Source: a virus. Taken from it: a stretch of DNA of 20,051 bases. The DNA is taken from IMG/VR virus record IMGVR_UViG_3300009419_000135, positions 1 through 20,051 of that record; one strand, written 5' to 3'. Made by a program: the position numbers and the translations under genes. The notes below the pieces were generated by a model. The model saw only the letters and a list, made by a program, of their open reading frames with translations, was not told the origin of the DNA and searched no databases. This document shows positions 1 through 6,978 of this stretch, piece after piece; position 1 is the stretch's first letter; every line of letters begins with the position of its first letter.

Positions 1-1
1 A

Positions 2-217
2 GCCTACGCCCGTATCACCAACTTCTTTGGTACAAAAGACCAACTGCAAGTTCAGGTGGAAATCCATGCAACCGAAGAAGCTCGCAGAGCAGGGTGGCCC
101 TCCATCCAGCAGCAAGCTCATTACATAGGCATGGAAGACCTGTCTGGTGACCTGATCCCGGCAATCTACAATGTCCTCAAAACCTTTACCCAGTACGCTG
201 GTGCAACTGACATCTAA
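2..217 (+). CDS. C-terminal part of small phage structural-type protein (cut by window start)
   Basis: The open frame runs in from the left edge and ends at TAA 215-217, leaving 71 residues. I recognise no named family. The segment is soluble and mixed alpha/beta in character, with an EEARRAG stretch near residue 28 and an end reading FTQYAGATDI. The next gene has a closely similar layout (KEAREAG in the middle, EFEGAEDA at the end), so the two look like tandem relatives. Its position directly before tail-fibre genes suggests a minor virion or tail component. The start codon lies outside the window. The reading frame is certain; the function is an inference from position only. Confidence 0.75.
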   Translation, partial: AYARITNFFGTKDQLQVQVEIHATEEARRAGWPSIQQQAHYIGMEDLSGDLIPAIYNVLKTFTQYAGATDI

Positions 218-227
218 GGAAAACCAC

Positions 228-497
228 ATGGCCCTCATCAAATCAGTCGATACAGACTTCGGCATCCCTGCGACATACTGGAACATCGGTGCTGTTCAAG
301 AAGACTTCAAAGGCAAAGGCACTGAAGTGACCTTCTACGGCTACGCAAGCAAAGAAGCCCGTGAAGCTGGCAAGCAGCCTCTGTCTGCTGGCAAGGTGCA
401 AGTTGCTGGTGACGAGTATGTGGCTGGCGCTGACCGCGCTGCTTTGTACGCCATCATCAAGCAAAAGCCCGAGTTTGAAGGCGCAGAGGACGCTTAA
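228..497 (+). CDS. small phage structural-type protein, related to the preceding gene
   Basis: This 89-residue protein starts at ATG 228, preceded by AAGGAAAA with good spacing; an upstream in-frame ATG at 171 lies inside the previous gene and has no such site. It contains no membrane segment or signal peptide. The beginning MALIKSVDTDFGIPATYWNI is followed by a beta-rich middle, then KEAREAGKQPL, and a helical end (ALYAIIKQKPEFEGAEDA). The order of elements matches the partial gene just upstream, suggesting duplication and divergence. It lies 10 bases after that gene and shares TAATG with the next. A minor virion protein is likely from context; the exact role is unknown. Confidence 0.8.
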   Translation: MALIKSVDTDFGIPATYWNIGAVQEDFKGKGTEVTFYGYASKEAREAGKQPLSAGKVQVAGDEYVAGADRAALYAIIKQKPEFEGAEDA

Positions 498-1084
498 TGT
501 TATTTGGCGTATCAGCGTTTTCTGTTGCACCTTTTTCGAGTAATTTATCAAATATTTACTCGGCATCAGCCACGCTTGCGTCCGAAAGCGCACTGACTGC
601 CAGCGCCAATTTTGTTTACAGGGCTGCGGCCACAATCGCATCCGACAGCGCCATCAGCGCCAGCGCCTTCAGATATGTTGTTGGACAAGCAACTATTGCA
701 TCAGACAGCGAAGTAAGCGCAAGTGCTTTGCGGTATGCAGTAGGTCAGGCCACCATCTCATCAATATCCAGCATTGCAGCGGCATCCAATGTTGAACTTA
801 ATGCTAGGTCTGTATTAGCAGCATCCAGTGCGTTTGCCTCTTCTGCTATTTACATTACTAGCCCATCGGCTATACTTTCTTGCGCCTCAACAGTAAATAT
901 AATTGTTCGCAAAAAGTGGGAAAATGAAGTTGACATTCCAGAATCATGGAATGATATCAATGACATTAGCGCAACTTGGACAAAAATTTCAGATATAGCA
1001 GAAAGTTGGACACCAGTGTCAAACAATTCTAGCACCTGGACTCCAGTTGCAAATGAATCTCAAGCTTGGACAAAAATTCACTAG
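497..1084 (+). CDS. repeat-built virion protein: 20-residue Ala/Ser units then 10-residue Trp units
   Basis: This 195-residue protein starts at ATG 497, overlapping the previous stop (TAATG). Residues 25-124 are five units of exactly 20 residues, best preserved as ATIASDS..SASA.RY.VGQ at 45-64 and 65-84. Residues 141-195 carry six tryptophans at exact spacing of ten (141, 151, 161, 171, 181, 191), mostly in the form SxTWTxI or ESWTPV. There are no enzyme motifs. Such strict periodicity points to a fibrous or solenoid fold, and the setting just before the tail-fibre genes suggests an exposed or connecting virion part. The low-complexity Ala/Ser region could instead be a flexible linker. No named family is recognised with confidence. 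Confidence 0.8.
   Translation: MLFGVSAFSVAPFSSNLSNIYSASATLASESALTASANFVYRAAATIASDSAISASAFRYVVGQATIASDSEVSASALRYAVGQATISSISSIAAASNVELNARSVLAASSAFASSAIYITSPSAILSCASTVNIIVRKKWENEVDIPESWNDINDISATWTKISDIAESWTPVSNNSSTWTPVANESQAWTKIH
569..868 (+). repeat. five in-frame 60-base coding repeats
   Basis: Five consecutive 60-base units begin at 569, 629, 689, 749 and 809 and encode the 20-residue Ala/Ser repeats of the gene at 497. Units two and three are the most alike in protein (ATIASDS core plus RY.VGQ end); unit five is strongly diverged. Third-base differences between units show that the repeat is kept at protein level, so this is not a recent DNA amplification. Confidence 0.75.
917..1081 (+). repeat. 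30-base coding repeats, each starting with a Trp codon
   Basis: TGG codons lie at 917, 947, 977, 1007, 1037 and 1067, a strict 30-base period. Each begins a 10-residue unit; the last is cut by the stop codon. TGGACAAAAATTTCA at 977 and TGGACAAAAATTCAC at 1067, and TGGACACCAGT at 1007 and TGGACTCCAGT at 1037, show local similarity at DNA level too. Confidence 0.85.
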
Positions 1085-1092
1085 GAATTTAT

Positions 1093-1869
1093 ATGGCAGA
1101 TAGCACAACAACCAACCTCGGCTTAACCAAACCAGAAGTTGGCGCGTCAACTGACACTTGGGGAACAAAGATCAATGCGGACTTTGACAGCATTGATGCT
1201 TTGTTTGATCCTGGTCCAGTGCTGAAGGTTAACAAGGGTGGAACTGGTGCGGCAACAGCGTCAGGGGCTAGGACAAACCTTGGGGCCACCACTTTGGGCG
1301 GAAACTTGTTCACAGTGACAAACCCGTCTGCTGTGACATTTCCTAGGTTTAACGCAGACAACTCTGTGTCGGCCTTGGGTGCTTCAGATTTCAGAACGGC
1401 CATTGGCGCCGATGTGACCTTGACAGGTACGCAGACGCTGACCAACAAGACGATTGCCTACGCTGACAATACGCTGACCGGCGTTGTGGGTACGACTGCC
1501 ACGCAGACGGTGACGAACAAGACGATTGAGGCTGGCACGTTCACCAACGGGTACACCGAGGAAGTTGCGACAGCCAACACCAGCACGGCCTACACGATTG
1601 ACCTGGCCAACGGCACGGTCCAAATCCTGACGCTGACAGGCAACTGCACATTCACCTTCCCAACAGCCACTGCTGGCAGAAGTTTCATCATGCTGTTGAA
1701 GCAAGACGGTACAGGCTCACGCACAGTGACTTGGCCTTCTGCTGTGAAGTGGCCTAGTGCGACTGCGCCAACGATCACGGCCACTGCGTCCAAGTTGGAC
1801 AAGTATGTGTTCACGGCTGACGGAACCAACTGGTACGGATCAGACGCTGGCAAGAACTACACCGTCTAA
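1093..1869 (+). CDS. phage tail-fibre-like protein
   Basis: This 258-residue protein uses ATG 1093, nine codons inside the open frame, because TAGGA lies just upstream and the N-terminus NLGLTKPEVGASTDTWGTKI then becomes the first segment; that opening is typical of many phage tail-fibre and baseplate-associated proteins. Next come VNKGGTGAATASGARTNLGA (about 47-66), a common fibre linker, and two LTNKTI-type repeats (TQTLTNKTI, TQTVTNKTI). The C-terminal part (about 160-258) is a beta-rich domain with LTGNCTFTFP and a TNWYGSDAG end. It probably forms trimeric fibre or appendage material involved in host contact. Family type is clear; the receptor is unknown. Confidence 0.87.
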   Translation: MADSTTTNLGLTKPEVGASTDTWGTKINADFDSIDALFDPGPVLKVNKGGTGAATASGARTNLGATTLGGNLFTVTNPSAVTFPRFNADNSVSALGASDFRTAIGADVTLTGTQTLTNKTIAYADNTLTGVVGTTATQTVTNKTIEAGTFTNGYTEEVATANTSTAYTIDLANGTVQILTLTGNCTFTFPTATAGRSFIMLLKQDGTGSRTVTWPSAVKWPSATAPTITATASKLDKYVFTADGTNWYGSDAGKNYTV

Positions 1870-1878
1870 GGAGTATTG

Positions 1879-3774
1879 ATGTTTTCAAGCAATACTTCAT
1901 CGGCTGCGGGTGATGCCAACTACATCGAAGATGTGTTCTCGACTTGGCTGTACACAGGCAACGGCTCTACACAGACCATCACCAACGGCATTGATCTGGC
2001 AGGTAAAGGTGGGTTGGTTTGGATTAAAGACCGAAACTCCGGCGCAAAAGGTCATGCGCTGTTTGACACAGCGCGGGGAGTTAATAAGAAACTTCAATCG
2101 CAATCCACAAACGGTGAATTTTCAAGCCCAAACCAACTGACTGCATTTAACGCAACAGGGTTTGACCTTGGCTCTGCTACTGACCCCAACGGCTCGGGCA
2201 CAACCTACGCCTCATGGACATTCAGAGAGCAGCCGAAGTTCTTTGATGTGGTGACGTATACGGGGAATGGTTCATCCATCACAGTCAATCACAACCTCGG
2301 TTCTGTACCGGGGATGATTATTGTAAAAAACCTATCTCAAAGCGATAGTTGGCTTGTCTGGCACAGATCAATGTCTGGATTTGCGCCTTATATGTTTCTC
2401 GATGAAACGCTGGCGGTTCAAAATAATGGCGGAATTTCGTCTGTTTCAAGCACATCTTTTACATACCCTTGGAGTTTTTCAACAGGGAATGGAAACGGTT
2501 TGCAATACATCGCCTACGTCTTCGCCCACAACGCAGGAGGCTTTGGCCTGACGGGTACGGACAATGTGGTTTCGTGTGGGAGCTTTACGACTGATGGCTC
2601 TGGCAATGCAAGTGTGACGCTGGGGTATGAGCCTCAGTGGATTCTGTACAAAGAATCTTCTAATACTGGAGAAAACTGGAGCATTGCCGACACTATGCGG
2701 GGAATGCCCGTCACAGGTAATGTTCTTGAGTTATTTCCTAACAATGCTTCTTCAGAAAGTACCGCTGGCATATCTGTTCGACCCAACGCAACTGGCTTCA
2801 CTTTTGGCCCCGGTTGGTCCGCAAGTAGAACATTCATCTACATCGCCATACGCCGTGGCCCGATGAAAGTGCCTACGACCGGGACGAGTGTGTTTACACC
2901 TGTGTCTACAAGCGGTAACGTAACCTCAATTACATCGGGGTTTCCTGTTGATTTTGCTCTTGGTAAAGAAATTAAAAACAGCACCAGCTACGGAAACTAT
3001 GCAATAGATCGCTTGCGTGGCGGTACTGTGTTATTGGAAACCAATACTACAGGCGTTGAATACACAAGCCAAACATTCAAGTTTGATTCCAACACACAAT
3101 TTTTGCAAAGCGGCGGCGGATTGTTTTATGGGCCTTCTATTTATTGGAACTTCAGACGCGCCCCCGGCTTCTTTGATGAGGTTTGCTATACGGGGACGGG
3201 GAGTGCTACGACTGTGGCGCACAACTTGGCAGCAGTGCCTGAGTTGATGATTATTAAAGGCAGAAGTTATGTTGAAGACTGGGCTGTTTATTCTGCATCT
3301 TTACCCAACACTCAAGCTTTGAGATTGAATTCTGCGGGTTCACCTATTACTAATTCACTTTATTGGAATTCAACGACTCCAACTTCTTCGGTATTTACAG
3401 TTGGAACAAGAGTGGAGGTAAATAATAGTGGTGGTAGTATTGTTGCCTACCTATTTGCAACTTGCCCCGGCGTAAGCAAAGTCGGCAGCTACACAGGCAA
3501 TGGCAGCAGTCAGACGATCAACTGTGGCTTCACTAACGGCGCAAGGTTCGTGATGATCAAGCGCACTGACAACACTGGCGACTGGTACGTCTGGGACACA
3601 GCACGAGGTATCGTCAGCGGTAACGATCCGCACTTGTCGCTCAACAGCACAGCGGCTGAAGTGACCAGTAACGACACCATCGACACTGACAGCACAGGCT
3701 TTGTGGTCAACCAAGTCTCTGCAACGAATGTGAACGTGAGCAGCGCGACTTACATCTTCTTGGCAATCGCATAA
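1879..3774 (+). CDS. large multi-unit tail adhesin-like protein
   Basis: This 631-residue protein starts at ATG 1879, six bases after a strong AAGGAG; a TTG one codon earlier is less likely. It is built of about six related units of roughly 100 residues. Each has a [VS].YTGNGS or related strand, a hydrophobic strand with WIK, IIVK, ILYK, MIIK or VMIK, then a DTARG-like or W..WD stretch, and ends in YIAYVFAHN or YIFLAIA-like strands. Clear examples are YTGNGSSITVNHNLGSVPG (unit 2), YTGTGSATTVAHNLAAVPE (unit 5) and YTGNGSSQTINCGF (unit 6). This pattern is known from phage tail proteins thought to bind host surfaces. It follows the fibre gene and precedes a tail assembly chaperone, which fits. 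Confidence 0.83.
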   Translation: MFSSNTSSAAGDANYIEDVFSTWLYTGNGSTQTITNGIDLAGKGGLVWIKDRNSGAKGHALFDTARGVNKKLQSQSTNGEFSSPNQLTAFNATGFDLGSATDPNGSGTTYASWTFREQPKFFDVVTYTGNGSSITVNHNLGSVPGMIIVKNLSQSDSWLVWHRSMSGFAPYMFLDETLAVQNNGGISSVSSTSFTYPWSFSTGNGNGLQYIAYVFAHNAGGFGLTGTDNVVSCGSFTTDGSGNASVTLGYEPQWILYKESSNTGENWSIADTMRGMPVTGNVLELFPNNASSESTAGISVRPNATGFTFGPGWSASRTFIYIAIRRGPMKVPTTGTSVFTPVSTSGNVTSITSGFPVDFALGKEIKNSTSYGNYAIDRLRGGTVLLETNTTGVEYTSQTFKFDSNTQFLQSGGGLFYGPSIYWNFRRAPGFFDEVCYTGTGSATTVAHNLAAVPELMIIKGRSYVEDWAVYSASLPNTQALRLNSAGSPITNSLYWNSTTPTSSVFTVGTRVEVNNSGGSIVAYLFATCPGVSKVGSYTGNGSSQTINCGFTNGARFVMIKRTDNTGDWYVWDTARGIVSGNDPHLSLNSTAAEVTSNDTIDTDSTGFVVNQVSATNVNVSSATYIFLAIA

Positions 3775-3783
3775 GGAACAACT

Positions 3784-4227
3784 ATGCAAATCAGAATCCG
3801 ACAGACAGGCGCAGTGATGTACGAGGGTGAGTTCCGTGCAATGCACTCCAACACCTCAATGCCTCCGCAACTGACCGAAACCCTCATCAACGACTTGGGC
3901 GGCGATGTGGTCTTTGAAGGCCCACAGGCTCAGCCAACTCGCTACCAAGTCGGCTTTGCTGACGGACTTGAGCAGATCGACGGCAAGTGGTACACCAAGT
4001 ACAGCGTGGCCGACATGGATCAAGACGCTAAAACAGCCAAAGATACTGAGCAAGCCAAGGCCATTCGCAGTCAACGTGCTGATAAACTCAAGGACAGCGA
4101 TTGGACACAGGTAGCAGACGCTCCAGTGGACAAGGCTGCATGGGCTACCTACCGCCAAGCACTTCGGGATATCACGGCGCAACCAGGCTTTCCTTGGGAC
4201 ACCCAATGGCCTACTCAGCCGGAGTAA
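3784..4227 (+). CDS. phage tail assembly chaperone-type protein
   Basis: This 147-residue protein starts at ATG 3784 after AAGGAACAACT. The C-terminal third carries the hallmark of the Phage_tail_APC family: R.DKL..SDWTQ.ADAP, then WATYRQALRDITAQPGFPWD (about 118-137) and WP. The N-terminal half has a YEGEFR strand and GGDVVFEGPQAQPTRYQ, seen in related phage proteins that accompany tail fibres. Its likely task is to help fold or assemble the adhesin encoded directly upstream; such pairs are usually adjacent. The C-terminal family match is strong. The assignment to a particular fibre is inferred from neighbourhood. Confidence 0.85.
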   Translation: MQIRIRQTGAVMYEGEFRAMHSNTSMPPQLTETLINDLGGDVVFEGPQAQPTRYQVGFADGLEQIDGKWYTKYSVADMDQDAKTAKDTEQAKAIRSQRADKLKDSDWTQVADAPVDKAAWATYRQALRDITAQPGFPWDTQWPTQPE

Positions 4228-4230
4228 GCC

Positions 4231-4437
4231 ATGAGCGAACAGATCGATGCAACGGAGGCCAGATTGACTACGCATGAGCAAGTTTGCGCTCATCGCTATG
4301 AGGGCATCCAAAAATCTTTTGAGTCAGGCTCCAAGCGCATGGCAAAAATTGAGTATCTGCTTTATGCGGTAATTGCTGCTGTATTGCTCGGTCCAGGTGT
4401 TGCTGCTGAGATGGTTAAAAAGATTTTCGGACTCTAA
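4231..4437 (+). CDS. small one-helix membrane protein, XhlA/holin-accessory-like
   Basis: This 68-residue protein starts at ATG 4231, three bases after the previous stop, with GGAG inside the end of the preceding gene. The first 40 residues are polar and helical (ATEARLTTHEQVCAHRY) and could form a coiled coil. A single hydrophobic helix follows (IEYLLYAVIAAVLLGPGVAA, about 41-60), then a short basic end. This plan resembles XhlA-type haemolysin/holin accessory proteins found beside phage lysis genes. The gene lies among structural genes, about 10 kb before the endolysin, so a lysis role is uncertain; it might be a membrane-interacting virion or superinfection protein instead. Confidence 0.72.
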   Translation: MSEQIDATEARLTTHEQVCAHRYEGIQKSFESGSKRMAKIEYLLYAVIAAVLLGPGVAAEMVKKIFGL

Positions 4438-5093
4438 TGGCTAACATCAAACAACAATTAGACAATCCTGCCTTGCCTTCTTTAGGCTTGTCGGGTGCTG
4501 TCTATTCTCAGGATGTCCAGAACCAAAACAATGGCATCTTGAGGTTGTTTTTTACCAAGATTGTTAACGTCATTGGCTCCTTGATTGGTCCTTCTGGTGG
4601 AAAGTACCTTAACTTTCCCTATGGTGCTTTTCATAACGAAACAGACCAAGTTGCTACCAGTACAACTGATGCCTATCCTGTTTTCTTTCCAAGTACAGAC
4701 TTTTCTAATGGAGTAAGCATTGCCAGCAATTCACGAATTACAGTTGCTGTAGATGGAATTTGGAATTTGCAGTTTTCCTTGCAAATCAAGAATGTAAGCA
4801 ACGATGGTCAGGACTTTGATATATGGTTTCGCAAAAACGGAACCAACATTCCCAATTCAAACAGTCGTTTTCATGTCGCCGCTCGTAAGTCTACTGGTGA
4901 CGCATCTCACATTGTTGCAGCACTAAACTTCATGGAAAGTCTATCAGCGGGTGACTACATTGAAATTGTTGGGAAAGTCACAAGTCTTGATGTTACTCTT
5001 GAGGCATTTCCTGCAAGTACAAGCCCAACTAGGCCAGCAATCCCATCAGCCATTGCTACCATGACGTTTGTGTCTAACCTACCCAACCAGTAA
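4437..5093 (+). CDS. virion protein with beta jelly-roll-like domain
   Basis: This 218-residue protein starts at ATG 4437 within TAATG. It is almost wholly beta-rich. Features are YGAFHNETDQ (about 62-71), SRITVAVDGIWNLQFSLQIK (about 101-120), DFDIWFRKNGTNIPNS, and ALNFMESLSAGDYIEI. The pattern of a strand with G.W.L.FS, a strand with .W.R.NG..I..S, and an L.AGD.I.. strand is that of C1q/TNF-like jelly-roll domains present in phage head-fibre or tail proteins. No signal peptide or enzyme motif is visible. It probably decorates the virion or forms part of the host-contact apparatus encoded around it. The fold is inferred from the pattern, not from a search. Confidence 0.75.
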   Translation: MANIKQQLDNPALPSLGLSGAVYSQDVQNQNNGILRLFFTKIVNVIGSLIGPSGGKYLNFPYGAFHNETDQVATSTTDAYPVFFPSTDFSNGVSIASNSRITVAVDGIWNLQFSLQIKNVSNDGQDFDIWFRKNGTNIPNSNSRFHVAARKSTGDASHIVAALNFMESLSAGDYIEIVGKVTSLDVTLEAFPASTSPTRPAIPSAIATMTFVSNLPNQ

Positions 5094-5099
5094 AACATC

Positions 5100-6575
5100 A
5101 TGGCCTACATCCCACTTCAAATACCCCCAGGTGTCTACAAGAACGGTACTGAGTACCAATCAAAAGGACGCTGGAATGGATCTAACTTGGTTCGCTGGTA
5201 CGAGAACACAATCCGTCCTGTTGGTGGCTGGAGAAAGCGTTCTAATACTCAGATGAGTGGACTTGCTCGTGGCCTTATTAATTGGCGCGACAACTCCAAC
5301 AATAGACGAATTGCTATTGGCACACATTCAAATCTATACGTGATGAATGAGAATGGCACTGTGTTTGACATTTCGCCAACCAGTTTGGTCACTGGTAATG
5401 CAGATGCTTTGCTGAAGATTGGCTATGGATACGGCACTTATGGCAGTTCTGCTTATGGTGTAGCAAGACCTGATCTTGGTCAGTTTATCCCTGCAACAAC
5501 ATGGAGTCTAGATACCTTTGGTGAGTATCTTGTGGCTTGCTCTACCAAAGATGGACGATTGCTAGAGTGGCAATTGAATACATCAAATGATGCTGCGCCC
5601 ATTACTAATGCGCCAATAGATTGCACTGGATTGATTGTTACGCAAGAGCGATTTATCTTTGCTTTGGGAGCAGGTGGTAACACTCGCAGGATTGCGTGGT
5701 GCGATCAAGAAAACAACACTGTATGGTCACCTGCTGCAACCAACCAAGCGGGTGATTTTGAGCTAACCACTATTGGCTCTTTGATGTGTGCAAAGCGGAT
5801 TCGCGGAGCAACAATACTGTTTACAAACGTAGATGTACACACAGCAACCTATATTGGCCCACCTTTTATTTACGGTTTTGAACGTATTGGCGCTGGTTGT
5901 GGGGTTATCTCAAAACAGTCTGTTGCTGTTATTGATAACGCTTGCATTTGGATGTCTGATTCTGGTTTCTGGATTTACGATGGTTTTGTAAAACCAGTCA
6001 AATGTGATGTTGGCGACTACATATTTAAGAATCTGAACTTTACACAATCCTCTAAAGTTTATTGTGTTCACAATTCTACATTTGGTGAGATTTGGTGGTT
6101 TTATCCAAGTTCTGCCTCTAACGAATGTGATTCGTATGTCACATACAACTATCGTGAAAACCATTGGGCAATTGGTACATTGGCCCGTACTTGTGGTACA
6201 GACCGTGGGATTTTCTCTAACCCACTGCTGATGTCAACAGATGGGTATCTGTATGAGCATGAGGTTGGCTTTGCTTATGACGGTCAGACGTTGTTTGCGG
6301 AGTCTGGGCCTGTTGAGCTGGGTGCTGGAGACAGGTTAATGACATTAACTGGCCTCATCCCTGATGAAATGACTGCTGGTGATGTACAAGTACGGTTTAG
6401 CACCAAGCTGTATCCCAATGCAACAGAATACAACTACGGTCCTTACTCTTTAAATTCACCAACAAGTGTCCGTCTTACTGGGCGGCAGGTCTCGGTAAAG
6501 ATTGAAGGTGTTGATCTTACTGATTGGCGAGTAGGTGTTATTCGTTTTGATGGCAAGCTTGGAAGTATGCGCTGA
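5100..6575 (+). CDS. propeller-like tail hub / stabilisation-type structural protein
   Basis: This 491-residue protein starts at ATG 5100, directly after TAAAACATC. No strong ribosome binding site is seen, so coupling to the upstream gene is likely. The N-terminus (IPPGVYKNGTEYQSKGRWNG, then LVRWYE and RPVGGWR) is followed by repeated beta segments of the form IAIGTHSNLYVM, IWMSDSGFWIYDG and YLYEHEVGF, as expected of a beta-propeller. Length, position and plan recall the P22 gp10 packaged-DNA stabilisation/hub group and similar proteins of marine and freshwater short-tailed phages. It would lie at the tail hub between head and needle. I see no direct residue match that proves homology to gp10, so the role is a moderate-confidence inference. 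Confidence 0.75.
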   Translation: MAYIPLQIPPGVYKNGTEYQSKGRWNGSNLVRWYENTIRPVGGWRKRSNTQMSGLARGLINWRDNSNNRRIAIGTHSNLYVMNENGTVFDISPTSLVTGNADALLKIGYGYGTYGSSAYGVARPDLGQFIPATTWSLDTFGEYLVACSTKDGRLLEWQLNTSNDAAPITNAPIDCTGLIVTQERFIFALGAGGNTRRIAWCDQENNTVWSPAATNQAGDFELTTIGSLMCAKRIRGATILFTNVDVHTATYIGPPFIYGFERIGAGCGVISKQSVAVIDNACIWMSDSGFWIYDGFVKPVKCDVGDYIFKNLNFTQSSKVYCVHNSTFGEIWWFYPSSASNECDSYVTYNYRENHWAIGTLARTCGTDRGIFSNPLLMSTDGYLYEHEVGFAYDGQTLFAESGPVELGAGDRLMTLTGLIPDEMTAGDVQVRFSTKLYPNATEYNYGPYSLNSPTSVRLTGRQVSVKIEGVDLTDWRVGVIRFDGKLGSMR

Positions 6576-6976
6576 TGGATTATGAAAAGTACAAGGTCGA
6601 TGGTGAATTACCACTATGGGCCTTGCTTTTCCAAAAAGTACAGAAAATACTTGAACCTGCTTTAGAATACGATAACACTTATAACATTCAAGATGTAGCA
6701 GATTGCATCGCAGATGGCTCAATGCAGCTATGGCCTAGTAGTAATAGTGCTGTAGTGACGCAAGTGCAAAACTTTCCAAGGATGAAGGTGTTGCACATTT
6801 TTTTGGCTGGTGGCAATCTAGATGAACTAGAAACGCTAACCCCCCATATTCAGAAGTTCGCTGAAGACATGGGATGCCGTAAGATCACCTTAACAGGGCG
6901 TAAGGGCTGGTCAAGAACTTTTGTCACTAAATTCAACATGAAGCCAACACATTATTGGCTTTCAACGGAGGTGTAA
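6575..6976 (+). CDS. small virion-assembly protein of unknown function, GNAT-like in plan
   Basis: This 133-residue protein starts at ATG 6575, overlapping the previous stop as TGATG. It has an N-terminal helix (LPLWALLFQKVQKILEPAL), a central strand pattern (MKVLHIFLAGGNLDELETL), a helix (HIQKFAEDMGC) and an end with ITLTGRKGWSRTF. A strand, GG turn, helix and GR.GW arrangement recalls the core of small acetyltransferase-like folds, but I cannot confirm an acetyl-CoA site. Proteins of this size lie at this position, between hub and ejection genes, in many podovirus-like genomes. A structural or assembly role is more likely than an enzyme role. Confidence 0.72.
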   Translation: MDYEKYKVDGELPLWALLFQKVQKILEPALEYDNTYNIQDVADCIADGSMQLWPSSNSAVVTQVQNFPRMKVLHIFLAGGNLDELETLTPHIQKFAEDMGCRKITLTGRKGWSRTFVTKFNMKPTHYWLSTEV

Positions 6977-6978
6977 TT

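Noticed and set aside
917-1081. 30-base periodic repeat resembling a CRISPR array
   Set aside because: The repeats are in frame, contiguous without constant spacer boundaries, and encode the Trp units of a virion protein.
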